A DNA stretch of 64,000 nucleotides from Burkholderia cepacia (GTDB lineage Bacteria > Pseudomonadota > Gammaproteobacteria > Burkholderiales > Burkholderiaceae). The stretch is from NCBI RefSeq assembly GCF_001718835.1, contig NZ_CP013444.1:2976001-3040000 (forward strand), given 5' to 3'. The position numbers were made by a program, and so were the translations under genes. How positions within the stretch are numbered: the first letter of the stretch is position 1; each line of letters begins with the position of its first letter. The notes under the pieces are model-generated. The model had not been told where the DNA came from and did no database searches. It saw nothing but the letters and a program-made list of their open reading frames with translations. Below are positions 49,846-59,028 of this stretch, piece by piece.

Positions 49846-50988
49846 GTGAAAGTGAAGCTGAAGGTATCGCACGTCGCGCTGGCCGCTGCCTGCGCACTGT
49901 CGGGCGCGAACGCCATTGCCGCCGACGTCGTCAAGATCGGTTTCGCCGCACCGCTGACCGGCCCGCAGTCGAACTACGGCACGGACATGCAGAAGGGCGT
50001 GCAGCTCGCGATCGCCGATTTCAATGCGACGCGTCCGACGATCGGCGGCAAGCCCGTCACGTTCCAGCTCGATTCGCAGGACGACCAGGCCGACCCGCGC
50101 ACGGGCACGACCGTCGCGCAGCGGCTGATCGACGACAACGTCCGCGGGATCATCGGGCACTTCAACTCGGGCACGAGCATTCCCGCGTCCGACCTGTACG
50201 ATCGCGCGGGGCTGCCGCAGATCTCGATGGCCACGTCGCCGCAATACACCGCGCGCGGCTACAAGACGACCTACCGGCTGCTGACGAGCGACGCGCAAGC
50301 AGGCCGCATCGTCGGCACGTACGCGGTGAAGACGCTGCGCTTCAAGCGCATCGCGATCATCGACGACCGCACGGCCTACGGCCAGGGCATCGCCGACGAA
50401 TTCGCGAAGGCCGTCGAGGCGGCGGGCGGCACGATCATCAAGCGCGACTTCACGAACGACAAGGCGCTCGATTTCTCCGCGATCCTGACCAACCTCAAGG
50501 GGATGAACCCGGACGCGATCTTCTACGGCGGCGGCGACGCGCAATCGTCGCCGATGATCCGCAAGATGCGCCAGCTCGGGATGAAGTCGGCGTTCGTGAC
50601 GGGCGAGATGTCGCGCTCGCCGACGTTCCTGAAGGTCGGCGGCGACGCGGCCGAAGGCGCGATCGTCTACATGGGCGGGCTGCCGAAGGAGAAGATGCCG
50701 GGCTTCGCCGGCTACGCGGCACGCTACAAGGCGCGCTTCAACGAAGACGTGATCACCTATTCGCCGTACTCGTACGACGGCACGATCGCGCTGCTCACGG
50801 CGATGAAGGACGCGAACTCGACCGACCCGAAGGTGTACACGCCGTATCTCGGCAAGGTGTCGGTCAAGGGCGTGTCGGCCCCGAGCATCGCGTACGACGC
50901 GAAGGGCGACCTGAAGGATGCGCCGGTGACGATCTACAAGGTCGAGCACGGCGCGTTCAAGCCGGTCGATACGATCGCCGGCAACTGA
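49846..50988 (+). CDS. branched-chain amino acid-type ABC transporter substrate-binding protein
   Basis: A 380 aa periplasmic binding protein of the LivJ/Leu-binding class. The Sec signal KVSHVALAAACALSGANAIAA is followed by the mature start DVVKIGFAAPLTGPQSNYGT. GIIGHFNSGTSIPASDLYDR is the typical ligand-loop region. It starts with GTG at 49846 or 49852; AAGGGGAA serves either. No permease or ATPase genes follow, so it must share a Liv importer encoded elsewhere or act as a sensor. A PAS-AraC regulator is divergent. Confidence 0.87.
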   Translation: MKVKLKVSHVALAAACALSGANAIAADVVKIGFAAPLTGPQSNYGTDMQKGVQLAIADFNATRPTIGGKPVTFQLDSQDDQADPRTGTTVAQRLIDDNVRGIIGHFNSGTSIPASDLYDRAGLPQISMATSPQYTARGYKTTYRLLTSDAQAGRIVGTYAVKTLRFKRIAIIDDRTAYGQGIADEFAKAVEAAGGTIIKRDFTNDKALDFSAILTNLKGMNPDAIFYGGGDAQSSPMIRKMRQLGMKSAFVTGEMSRSPTFLKVGGDAAEGAIVYMGGLPKEKMPGFAGYAARYKARFNEDVITYSPYSYDGTIALLTAMKDANSTDPKVYTPYLGKVSVKGVSAPSIAYDAKGDLKDAPVTIYKVEHGAFKPVDTIAGN

Positions 50989-51271
50989 CGCAGCCCCAGC
51001 GCGCGCGGCGCGGCGGCGCCCGGTTCGCCCGCCCGCGCCGCGCGCCGCCGCTCGCTGCCGCCGGAAAGTTGCATGCCCGCCTTGCGCACGTTCGTGCTCC
51101 TGTAGAATCCTCCCACTCGCTTGACACTCGTCCCCGCTTGCCCGACCCGGGCGACGCGATGCGTGTTCCGTGCGCCATCCGCGCGCGGCGCACCTCGTCG
51201 ACGAGGCAGGCCGCGCCTTGGAGACGCGGCGCCGATTCAAACAATTAATTCGAAAACCGATCGTCCTGACC

Positions 51272-52564
51272 ATGCAAGCTTCCGAATTGAGCGGCGTGCC
51301 TCGCGCCGCCGAACGCGCGCTCACGCGCAGCGACTACAAGACCCTTGGCCTTGCCGCACTCGGCGGCGCCCTCGAGTTCTACGACTTCATCATCTTCGTG
51401 TTCTTCGCGCCGGCGATTGGGCAACTGTTCTTCCCGCACGACATTCCCGACTGGCTGCGCCAGTTGCAGACGTTCGGCATCTTCGCGGCCGGCTATCTCG
51501 CGCGCCCGCTCGGCGGCGTGATCATGGCGCACTTCGGCGACCTGTTCGGCCGCAAGCGGATGTTCACGCTGAGCGTGCTGATGATGTCCGTGCCGACGCT
51601 GCTGATGGGCCTGCTGCCGACCTACGACACGATCGGCATCCTCGCGCCGGTGTTGCTGCTGCTGTTCCGCGTGCTGCAGGGCGCGGCGGTCGGCGGCGAA
51701 GTGCCGGGCGCGTGGGTGTTCGTGTCCGAGCACGTGCCGTCGCGTCATATCGGCTATGCCTGCGGCACGCTGACCGCGGGCCTGACGGCCGGCATCCTGC
51801 TCGGCTCGCTCGTCGCCGCCGGCATCAACAGCCGCTACTCGGCCGCCGAAGTCGGCGCGTTCGCATGGCGCATCCCGTTCCTGCTCGGCGGCGTGTTCGG
51901 CCTGTTCTCCGTGTACCTGCGCCGCTGGCTGCATGAAACGCCGGTGTTCGCCGAGATGAAGGCGAAGAAGGCGCTCGCCGGCGAAATTCCGCTGAAGGCC
52001 GTGCTGCGCGACCACGGCCGCGCGGTGATCGTGTCGATGCTGCTCACGTGGATGCTGTCGGCCGCGATCGTCGTCGTGATCCTGATGACGCCCGCGCTGC
52101 TGCAGAAGCAGTTCCACCTGACGCCCGCGACGACGCTGTTCGCGAACAGCGTCGCGACGCTGTGCCTGACGGCCGGCTGCATCACCGCGGGTTCGCTCGC
52201 GGGCTGGATCGGCGCGAAGCGCGTGCTCGGCATCGGCGGCATCGGGCTGGCCGCGTGCTACTACCTGCTGTTCGTGCAGGTCGCGGCCGATGCGTCGACG
52301 CTGCCGCTCTACTACGGGATCGCGGGCTTCATGGTCGGCACGATCGGCGCGGTGCCGTTCGTGATGGTCAAGAGCTTCCCGGCCGTCGTGCGCTTCTCGG
52401 GCATCTCGTTCTCGTACAACGTCGCGTATGCGATCTTCGGCGGCCTCACGCCGGTGATCGTGTCGCTGATGATGAAATCGAATCCGCTCGCGCCGGTCGT
52501 GTACGTCGCGGCGATCTGCGTGCTCGGCGCGATCGCCGTGCAGTTCTCGAAGGATGCGGACTGA
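51272..52564 (+). CDS. MFS transporter, MHS type
   Basis: A 430 aa, 12-helix symporter. AALGGALEFYDFIIFVFFAP and AHFGDLFGRKRMFTLSVLMM are MHS-family signatures. RVLQGAAVGGEVPGAWVFVS follows in helix 4. The ATG at 51272 gives the canonical N-terminus. Relatives carry citrate, shikimate, proline/betaine and similar acids; the substrate here is unknown. It is preceded by a 283 bp gene-free gap and ends at a strong bidirectional hairpin. Confidence 0.86.
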   Translation: MQASELSGVPRAAERALTRSDYKTLGLAALGGALEFYDFIIFVFFAPAIGQLFFPHDIPDWLRQLQTFGIFAAGYLARPLGGVIMAHFGDLFGRKRMFTLSVLMMSVPTLLMGLLPTYDTIGILAPVLLLLFRVLQGAAVGGEVPGAWVFVSEHVPSRHIGYACGTLTAGLTAGILLGSLVAAGINSRYSAAEVGAFAWRIPFLLGGVFGLFSVYLRRWLHETPVFAEMKAKKALAGEIPLKAVLRDHGRAVIVSMLLTWMLSAAIVVVILMTPALLQKQFHLTPATTLFANSVATLCLTAGCITAGSLAGWIGAKRVLGIGGIGLAACYYLLFVQVAADASTLPLYYGIAGFMVGTIGAVPFVMVKSFPAVVRFSGISFSYNVAYAIFGGLTPVIVSLMMKSNPLAPVVYVAAICVLGAIAVQFSKDAD

Positions 52565-52595
52565 GCGAAGACGGCACGACGCCTCACGCGTGAAA

Positions 52596-52629
52596 GACAA
52601 CGCCACGGTCGAGAGTCCGTGGCGTTGTC
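52596..52629. terminator. bidirectional intrinsic terminator
   Basis: A perfect 13-bp stem (GACAACGCCACGG with its complement) and an 8-nt loop, between the convergent MHS gene and the RND outer-membrane gene. The T run is short (GTTT). Confidence 0.8.
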
Positions 52630-52665
52630 GTTTGCGGGGCATCGCATGCGTCTGACCGGCGGCGC

Positions 52666-54183
52666 TCAACCGTTCGCCGCGGCGGCCGGCGTTGGCGCGG
52701 CCGCCTTGCCGTAGTCGACCGGCTGGTCGGCCGGACGCGGCGTCTCGCCGGCCCGCTGGATCCAGCCGCCGCCCAATGCGCGGTACAGCGTGACGAGGTT
52801 CGTCCAGCGCGCCAGACGGGCGTTGATCAGCGTCTGCTGTGCCGAGTACAGATCGGTCTGCGCGGTCAGCACCGACAGGTAGCTGTCGACGCCGTTCTTG
52901 TAGCGCAGGTCCGACAGGTCGTAGCGACGCTGCTGCGCGTGCTCGTTGCGCTCGAGCGCCGCGATCTGCTGATCGTACGTGCCGCGTGCGGCCAGACCGT
53001 CCGCCACTTCGCGGAATGCCGACTGGATCGCCTTCTCGTAGTTCGCGATCTCGATGCGTTTCTGCACGTTCGCGAGGTTCAGGTTCGCGATGTTCTGCCC
53101 GCCCTCGAAGATCGGCATCGTGATCTGCGGCGCGAACGACCACGCCGCCGTGCCGGCCTTGAACAGGCCGCCCAGCGTCGGGCTGCCGGTGCCGAACGCG
53201 CCCGTCAGCGAGATGCGCGGGAAGAACGCCGCGCGTGCCGCGCCGATGTTCGCATTCGCCGCGAGCAGGCTCTGCTCCGCTTCCATGATGTCCGGACGAC
53301 GCGTCAGCAGATCCGACGGCAACCCGGCCGGCACGTCCGTCAGCAGGTTCTGCGCGTCGAGCGGCATGCCTGCCGGCAGGTCGTCCGGCAGCGGCTCGCC
53401 GATCAGTTGCACCAGCGCGTTCACCGCCTGCGCGCGGGCGCGCGCCTGCGCCTGCTGATTCGCGAGCGCCGTCTCGACGATCGTCTGCGCCTGGCGCAGG
53501 TCGAGCTCCGAGCCGGTGCCGTTATCGAACTTCAGCTTCGTCAGGTCGTATTGCGCCTGAGCGGACTTCAGCGTGTTCTCCGTGACCTTCAGCAGGTCGT
53601 CGGTCGACAACAGCGTCAGGTACTGGTCCGCGACCTGCGCGACCAGCGCGATCTCCGACGCCTTGCGGGCCTGCGCGGTCGCGAGGTATTTCGCGAGCGC
53701 CTGGTCCTTCAGGCTCTGCACGCGGCCGAACAGATCGAGCTCCCACGACGCGGACAGCCCGACGTTGTACGTCGTCGTGATGTTGCGCCCCGGGATCGCC
53801 GTCAGCGCGTTCGGCAGCCGCTGGCGATTGCCGGTGCCCACCGCGTCGAGCTTCGGGAACAGGTCCGCACGCGTGATCTGGTACTGCGCACGCGCGGCCG
53901 CGATGTTCAGCACCGCGACCCGCAGGTCGCGGTTGTTGTTCAGCGCGATCTCGATCAGCCGCTGCAGGCGCGGATCGACGAAGAACTCGCGCCAGCCGAT
54001 GTCGGCCGCCGCCTGGCCGTTCGCGCTGCGCGCGCCGGCCGCACCCGGCTGCGTCGCGTAGACGCCGCCGGCCGGGTACGCCTGCGCGACGGGCGCGTCG
54101 GGCCGCTTGTAATGCGGCGCCATCGTACAGCCTGCGGCGAAGAGCGCGACCGCCGCGGCGGCCGCAACACGGATCCGATTCAT
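52666..54183 (-). CDS. RND efflux outer-membrane lipoprotein (OprM/OpmD family)
   Basis: A 505 aa TolC-like outer-membrane channel. The signal ends in the lipobox LFAAGCTM with lipidated Cys19. ADIGWREFFVDPRLQRLIEI, the DLRVAVLNIAAARAQYQITR block, LPSDLLTRRPDIMEAEQSLL and YRALGGGWIQ are family landmarks shared with OprM. It starts at 54183, preceded by GGGAGAAAC. It is the third gene of an MFP-RND-OMP operon, 47 bp after the RND gene. It would form the exit duct for the MexHI-like pump. Confidence 0.92.
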   Translation of the reverse strand: MNRIRVAAAAAVALFAAGCTMAPHYKRPDAPVAQAYPAGGVYATQPGAAGARSANGQAAADIGWREFFVDPRLQRLIEIALNNNRDLRVAVLNIAAARAQYQITRADLFPKLDAVGTGNRQRLPNALTAIPGRNITTTYNVGLSASWELDLFGRVQSLKDQALAKYLATAQARKASEIALVAQVADQYLTLLSTDDLLKVTENTLKSAQAQYDLTKLKFDNGTGSELDLRQAQTIVETALANQQAQARARAQAVNALVQLIGEPLPDDLPAGMPLDAQNLLTDVPAGLPSDLLTRRPDIMEAEQSLLAANANIGAARAAFFPRISLTGAFGTGSPTLGGLFKAGTAAWSFAPQITMPIFEGGQNIANLNLANVQKRIEIANYEKAIQSAFREVADGLAARGTYDQQIAALERNEHAQQRRYDLSDLRYKNGVDSYLSVLTAQTDLYSAQQTLINARLARWTNLVTLYRALGGGWIQRAGETPRPADQPVDYGKAAAPTPAAAANG

Positions 54184-54230
54184 GTTTCTCCCGTTGCGCG
54201 CCGTCGCGGCGCGCGTTGACGATGGCGCGC

Positions 54231-57200
54231 TCATACCGTCTCCAGCACGCGCGCGCGTTCGCTCGTCGCCGCCTCGCGATGCCGCTTCGCGATCAGCGTG
54301 TACACGGTCGGCAGCACGAACAGCGTGAACAGCGTGCCGACCAGCATGCCGGTCGAGACCGTGATCCCGATCGCGAAGCGGCTGGCCGCGCCCGCGCCGC
54401 GCGCGAAGATCAGCGGCACGAGCCCGGCGACCATCGCCGCGGTCGTCATCAGGATCGGCCGCAGCCGCACGGCGGCCGCGTGCTCGATCGCCGCGCGCCG
54501 GTCGAGGTTCTGCGTGCGCTGCAGCTCGTTCGCGAAGCTCACCATCAGGATCCCGTGCTTCGAGATCAGCCCGATCAGCGTGACGAGCCCGATCTGCGTA
54601 TAGATGTTCAGCGTCGCAAAGCCGAGATACAGCGGCACGAGCGCGCCGCACACCGACAGCGGCACCGACACGAGGATCACGAGCGGATCGCGCAGGCTCT
54701 CGAACTGCGCGGCGAGCACGAGGAAGATCACGACGAGCGCGAACACGAACGTGACGGTCAGCCGGTTGCCCTCCTGCACGTACTGGCGCGATTCGCCGAG
54801 CCAGTCGATGTCGTAGCCGGGCGGCAGCGCCTGCTTCTGCAGGAACTCGACCGCCTGCCCCATCGTCACGCCCGGCGCGGCCACGGCCGACAGCGTCGCC
54901 GAGTTCATCTGGTTGAACTGCGTGAGCGCGTTCGCCTGGCTGCCGTTCGACACGTGCACGACCGTCGCGAGCGGCACCATCTTGCCGCTGCGCGTCTTCA
55001 CGTAATAGCGGTTCAGCATGTCGGACGACAGGCGCTCCGCGCGCGCGACCTGCGGAATCACGTCGTACGAGCGCCCGTTGTGGTCGAAGCGGTTCACGTA
55101 GTTCTCGCCGACGAGCACCGCGAGCGTATCGGCGATGTCCTTCATCGTCACGCCGAGCGCGTTCGCCTGGTTGCGATCGATCGTCACGCCGACCGCGCGG
55201 CTGTCGAACGTCAGGTCGCTGTCGACGACCGCGAACAGCCCGCTCTTCGACGCGGCGGCCTTCAGCTTGCCCATCGTCGCGAAGATGTCCTTGAAGTCGG
55301 CCGGCGCGCGCAGCACCATCTGGATCGGCAGGCCGCCGCTCGACGCGGGCAGCGACGGCAGCAGGAACGTGAACACCTGGTCGCCGGCGATCGCGTTCGC
55401 GCGCGCCTGCACGAGCGCCTGCAGATCGGCGGCGCCGCGCGTGCGCTTCGACCAGTCGACGAGGTTCACGCCGGCGAAGCCGAGATTGGCGCCGCCGACG
55501 CCGTTCAGCACGAAGCTCGTGTCGGCTTCCGGCAGCGAGCGGAACACCTTCTCGACTTGCGGCGCGTAGCGTTCGAGGTAGTCGAGGTTCGCGTACTGCG
55601 GCGCCTTCACCTGCAGCATGATCGAGCCCTGGTCCTCCTGCGGCGCGAGCTCGCGCTTCACGCCGCTGAACAGCAGCCCGATGCCGAGCAGCACGCCCGC
55701 GCCGAACACCAGCACCGCCGGCCGCGCGGCGAGGCTCGCGTGCAGCAGCCGCCGGTAGCCGTGCGTGACGCGCGACAGCGTGTGCTCGATCGCGCGCGCG
55801 ATGCGCCCTTCCGACATCCGGCTGTCGAGCAGCAGCGAGCTCAGCATCGGCGACAGCGTCAGCGCGATCACGGCCGACACGCACACCGCGCCCGCGAGCG
55901 TGAACGCGAATTCGCGGAACAGCGATCCGGTCAGCCCGCCCATCAGGCCGATCGGCGCGTACACGGCGACGAGCGTGATCGTCATCACGATCACGGGCGA
56001 CGCGATCTCGCGTGCGCCGAGCAGCGCCGCGCGCGCGGGCGGCTCGCCGGATTCGATGTGCCGGTGGATGTTCTCGACGACGACGATCGCGTCGTCGACG
56101 ACGAGCCCGATCGCGAGCACCATCGCGAGCAGCGTGAGCAGGTTCAGCGAGAAGCCGGCCGCGAGCATCAGCGTGGCGGAGCCGACGAGCGCGAGCGGAA
56201 TCGTCACGACCGGGATCACGACCGCGCGGAACGAGCCGAGGAACAGGAAGATCACGATGACGACGATCGCGATCGCCTCGACGATCGTCTCGCGCACCTC
56301 GTCGATCGACGCGTTGACGAAGCGCGCGACGTCGAACACGTCGCCGATCCGGATGCTGGCCGGCTTGTTGCGCTCCATCGTCGGCAGCAGCGCCTGCACG
56401 CCGCGCACGATGTCGAGCGGGTTGCCCGACGGCGTCGCGTTGATCGCGATGTTCACCGCGCGGTGGCCGTTCATCAGCGCGCTCGCGTTGTACTGCTGCC
56501 CGCCGAGCTCGATGGTCGCGACGTCGCGCAGCCGCACGAAGCTGCCGTTCGCGTCGGACTTCACGACGAGGTTGCCGAACGCGCCGACGTCGGTCAGGTC
56601 GGTATTCGCGGAGATGTCGGCGACCGTAAGCGCGCCCTTCACCTGGCCCGGCGCGGCCTGCACGTTGTTCGCCTTCAGCGCGCTCGCCACGTCCGCGGCC
56701 GACAGCCCGTGCGCGGCGAGCCGCGACGCGTCGAGCCAGACCCGCATCGCGAGGTTCTGCCCGCCGACGATCTCGGCCGACGCGACGCCCGGCACGGTCG
56801 TGACGAGCGGCTGCGCGACCCGCACCACGTAGTCGGTGATCTCCGGAATCGACAGCGTGTCGCTCGAGAAGCCGAGATACATGACGGCCGTCGGCGCGTC
56901 GGTGAGCTTCGTGATCACCGAGTCGTACGCGCCTTCGGGCAGCTTGTACTTGACCTCCTGCACCTTCGCCATGATTTCCGTCATCGCGCGGTCGGCGTTC
57001 GCGTTCAGGCGCAGCCGCGCCTTCACGACGCTCTTGCCCTGCGTCGACGTGGAACTCAGGTATTCGATGCCGTCCGCGGTCGCGATCGACTGCGCGATCG
57101 GCGTCGTCACGAAGCCCTGCATCAGCGCCTGCGACGCGCCGGGATACGCGGTTTCGACGCTGATCGTCGCGCTCTCGAGCATCGGGTACTGGCGCACCGG

Positions 57201-57329
57201 CAGCGCGCCGAGCGAGCGCAGGCCGATCAGCAGGACCAGCAGACTGCAGACGAGCGACAGCACCGGCCGCCGGACGAAGATGTCGGTGAAGCGCGCGCCT
57301 TGTGTGGGGCCTTGCGTGGGCTGGCTCAT
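54231..57329 (-). CDS. RND (HAE-1) multidrug efflux pump, MexI-like
   Basis: A 1032 aa inner-membrane proton-antiporter. It starts MSQPTQGPTQGARFTDIFVR; conserved stretches include VRQYPMLESATISVETAYPG and LMQGFVTTPIAQSIATADGI. The TM4 proton-relay aspartates are in AIGLVVDDAIVVVENIHRH. Length and sequence agree with what I recall of Pseudomonas MexI, better than with MexB or MexF. It overlaps the adaptor gene by an ATGA. Upstream lies a DoxX-family gene as in mexGHI-opmD. The substrate is unknown; MexGHI-OpmD exports phenazine and quinolone-type signals. Confidence 0.88.
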   Translation of the reverse strand: MSQPTQGPTQGARFTDIFVRRPVLSLVCSLLVLLIGLRSLGALPVRQYPMLESATISVETAYPGASQALMQGFVTTPIAQSIATADGIEYLSSTSTQGKSVVKARLRLNANADRAMTEIMAKVQEVKYKLPEGAYDSVITKLTDAPTAVMYLGFSSDTLSIPEITDYVVRVAQPLVTTVPGVASAEIVGGQNLAMRVWLDASRLAAHGLSAADVASALKANNVQAAPGQVKGALTVADISANTDLTDVGAFGNLVVKSDANGSFVRLRDVATIELGGQQYNASALMNGHRAVNIAINATPSGNPLDIVRGVQALLPTMERNKPASIRIGDVFDVARFVNASIDEVRETIVEAIAIVVIVIFLFLGSFRAVVIPVVTIPLALVGSATLMLAAGFSLNLLTLLAMVLAIGLVVDDAIVVVENIHRHIESGEPPARAALLGAREIASPVIVMTITLVAVYAPIGLMGGLTGSLFREFAFTLAGAVCVSAVIALTLSPMLSSLLLDSRMSEGRIARAIEHTLSRVTHGYRRLLHASLAARPAVLVFGAGVLLGIGLLFSGVKRELAPQEDQGSIMLQVKAPQYANLDYLERYAPQVEKVFRSLPEADTSFVLNGVGGANLGFAGVNLVDWSKRTRGAADLQALVQARANAIAGDQVFTFLLPSLPASSGGLPIQMVLRAPADFKDIFATMGKLKAAASKSGLFAVVDSDLTFDSRAVGVTIDRNQANALGVTMKDIADTLAVLVGENYVNRFDHNGRSYDVIPQVARAERLSSDMLNRYYVKTRSGKMVPLATVVHVSNGSQANALTQFNQMNSATLSAVAAPGVTMGQAVEFLQKQALPPGYDIDWLGESRQYVQEGNRLTVTFVFALVVIFLVLAAQFESLRDPLVILVSVPLSVCGALVPLYLGFATLNIYTQIGLVTLIGLISKHGILMVSFANELQRTQNLDRRAAIEHAAAVRLRPILMTTAAMVAGLVPLIFARGAGAASRFAIGITVSTGMLVGTLFTLFVLPTVYTLIAKRHREAATSERARVLETV

Positions 57330-58423
57330 CGCACGCTCTCCCGTTGCGCGGTCGCATCGGCGAGCGCCTGCACCTTCGCGCCCGGCGCGACGCGCAGCTG
57401 CCCGGTCGTCACGACCACGTCGCCGGCGCACAGCCCGTCCTCGACGATGATGCGGCCCCGGTCGCGCGCGCCGATGCGCACCTGGCGCACGCGCGCCACG
57501 CCGACACCGCGCGCGTCGCGCTGCTCGACCACGACGACGCTGTCGCCGGCCTGCGACGTCTGCACCGCGGTATCCGGCACGCTGATCACCGCGTCGCGGC
57601 CCGGCAGCGCCAGGTGCGCATCGATGTACATGCCCGGGCGCAGCAGCTGGTCGGCGTTGGCCACGGTCGCCTGCACGGTGATGTTGCGCGTCTCGTCGCC
57701 GACCTGCGGCTCGATCGCGGTCACGCGCCCTTCGAAGGTGCGGCCCGGGTAGGCATCCGTCGTCACGCGCACGGCTTGCCCGAGCGCGACGCGGCTCAGC
57801 GCCTTCTGCGGCACCGTGAAGTTCGCGTGCAGCGCATCGAGATCGGTGAGCGTCACGATCGCGTCGCCCGGATTCAGGTACTGGCCGAGGTTCACGCGCC
57901 GCAGGCCGATCACGCCGGAGAACGGCGCGCGGATCAGCTTCTGCGTGATCACGGCCTGCGTCTCGCGGATGTCGGCGCGCGCGGCGTCGAGCTCGTAGCG
58001 GCGCGCGTCGAAGGTCGCCTTCGGTTCGGCGCCGTTCGGCACGAGCTGCTCGGCGCGCGCGAACTGCCGGCGCGTGTAGTCGGCCTTCGCCTGCAGCCCG
58101 GCGAGCTTCGCCTGCTCGGGCGCATCGTAGAGCTGCACGAGCGGCTGCCCGGCGCTCACGCGCGAGCCCGCGACGAAGCGAATATCCACGACGCGCCCGG
58201 CGACTTCCGGCGCGATCGTCACCTGCCGCACCGCTTCGAGCGAACCGACCGCATCGAGCGACGGCTGCTCGGCGTGCGGCGCGACGACGACGGTTTCGAC
58301 GGGCAGCGGCGCTGCGGGCGCGGCCGGCCGATCGGCGGCCGACACGCGCTCCATGCGCCACAGGAACAGCGCGCCGAACAGGACGGCCAGCGCGCCGACG
58401 GTATAGAACGTTGAGCGTCTCAT
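57326..58423 (-). CDS. RND efflux periplasmic adaptor, MexH-like
   Basis: A 365 aa membrane-fusion protein. A single N-terminal anchor (RRSTFYTVGALAVLFGALFL) precedes VGSLEAVRQVTIAPEVAGRV and the lipoyl/hairpin region (VVDIRFVAGSRVSAGQPLVQ). The C-terminal beta-barrel contains APFSGVIGLRRVNLGQYLNP. The start at 58423 has GGGAAGA upstream; an in-frame ATG at 58450 is less likely. It is the first gene of the pump operon and links the RND protein to the outer-membrane channel. A palindrome and a TTGACA hexamer lie in its leader. Confidence 0.87.
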   Translation of the reverse strand: MRRSTFYTVGALAVLFGALFLWRMERVSAADRPAAPAAPLPVETVVVAPHAEQPSLDAVGSLEAVRQVTIAPEVAGRVVDIRFVAGSRVSAGQPLVQLYDAPEQAKLAGLQAKADYTRRQFARAEQLVPNGAEPKATFDARRYELDAARADIRETQAVITQKLIRAPFSGVIGLRRVNLGQYLNPGDAIVTLTDLDALHANFTVPQKALSRVALGQAVRVTTDAYPGRTFEGRVTAIEPQVGDETRNITVQATVANADQLLRPGMYIDAHLALPGRDAVISVPDTAVQTSQAGDSVVVVEQRDARGVGVARVRQVRIGARDRGRIIVEDGLCAGDVVVTTGQLRVAPGAKVQALADATAQRESVR

Positions 58424-58512
58424 GGGAATCTTCCCGATCAAGTGAGTCATGGTGTCAGTGTGGTCGGGCCCACACACGCCAGATGTCAAATTTTTGAAGG
58501 CCCGTTTAAATA

Positions 58513-58535
58513 TTTCGTGCGGCGTCCGTACGAAA
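58513..58535. promoter_or_regulatory. 23-bp imperfect palindrome upstream of the efflux operon
   Basis: Arms TTTCGTGCGG and CCGTACGAAA around CGT, with one mismatch, about 90 bp upstream of the adaptor start. A TTGACA hexamer on the minus strand lies nearby at about 58493. The position and symmetry suit a TetR- or MarR-type repressor site; no such gene is adjacent. Confidence 0.4.
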
Positions 58536-58572
58536 AAAGAGCCGCACGTCCGGCGGCAACCGGACGTGCGGC
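58535..58572 (-). terminator. intrinsic terminator after the DoxX gene
   Basis: A perfect 13-bp stem (GCCGCACGTCCGG at 58541-58553 with complement at 58560-58572) and a CGGCAA loop. On the minus strand it is followed by a run of six T. It ends the tauD-to-doxX operon before the efflux operon begins. Confidence 0.9.
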
Positions 58573-58593
58573 CTGAAATCGCTCACCGCCGGG

Positions 58594-59028
58594 TCAGGAT
58601 CGGGGAGTGAGCGGGCGCAGCGCGTCGAGGGACCACGCGCGCGCATACGGATGCCACATCGCGAGCAGCACGGCGCCGAGCAGCAGCAGCGGGTTCGTGC
58701 TCACGGCCCCGCACATCAGGAACAGCGCGGACATCGCGGCGGCCGCGGCGATCCCCCAGCCGGCCGCGACGCCGAGCAGGATCGACAGGCCCGCGCCGAG
58801 CTCGAGCCACGGCACCGCGACGTTGATCGCGGCGACGTGCGGCAGCGCGAACCGGCCGATCGCGTCGACGAGCGCGAGCCGCACCGCGTCGGGCGCCGCG
58901 GCGGAGCGGGTGGCCGCGGCCGCGAGGAACGGCGCGGCGTCGAAGCTCCCGGCGAACTTCGACAGCCCGGCCCACGCCCAGAACACGCCGAGCACGACGC
59001 GCAGCGCGAGCGCGGCGGCCGCCTTCAT
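58594..59028 (-). CDS. DoxX-family membrane protein (MexG-like position)
   Basis: A 144 aa protein with four predicted helices. RVVLGVFWAWAGLSKFAGSF at the N-terminus is the DoxX signature, followed by VPWLELGAGLSILLGVAAGW. It overlaps the preceding MFS gene by an ATGA and ends at a strong terminator. Its size and position just before MexH/MexI/OpmD-like genes recall MexG (about 148 aa), a DoxX-type accessory protein of a signal-exporting pump. Here it belongs transcriptionally to the biosynthetic operon instead. The relationship to MexG is inference from family and context. Confidence 0.78.
   Translation of the reverse strand: MKAAAALALRVVLGVFWAWAGLSKFAGSFDAAPFLAAAATRSAAAPDAVRLALVDAIGRFALPHVAAINVAVPWLELGAGLSILLGVAAGWGIAAAAAMSALFLMCGAVSTNPLLLLGAVLLAMWHPYARAWSLDALRPLTPRS

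Noticed and set aside
52666..57357. A single open frame of about 1560 codons spanning the outer-membrane channel and the RND gene
   Set aside because: Only the last 505 codons make the OprM-type protein; the rest is an out-of-frame shadow of the RND gene. The real start is at 54183 with its own ribosome binding site and lipoprotein signal.
54216..57752. A 1178-codon open frame antisense to the RND pump
   Set aside because: It is low-complexity Arg/His/Asp-rich translation typical of the antisense frame of GC-rich genes. It matches no family and is fully covered by well-supported genes on the other strand.
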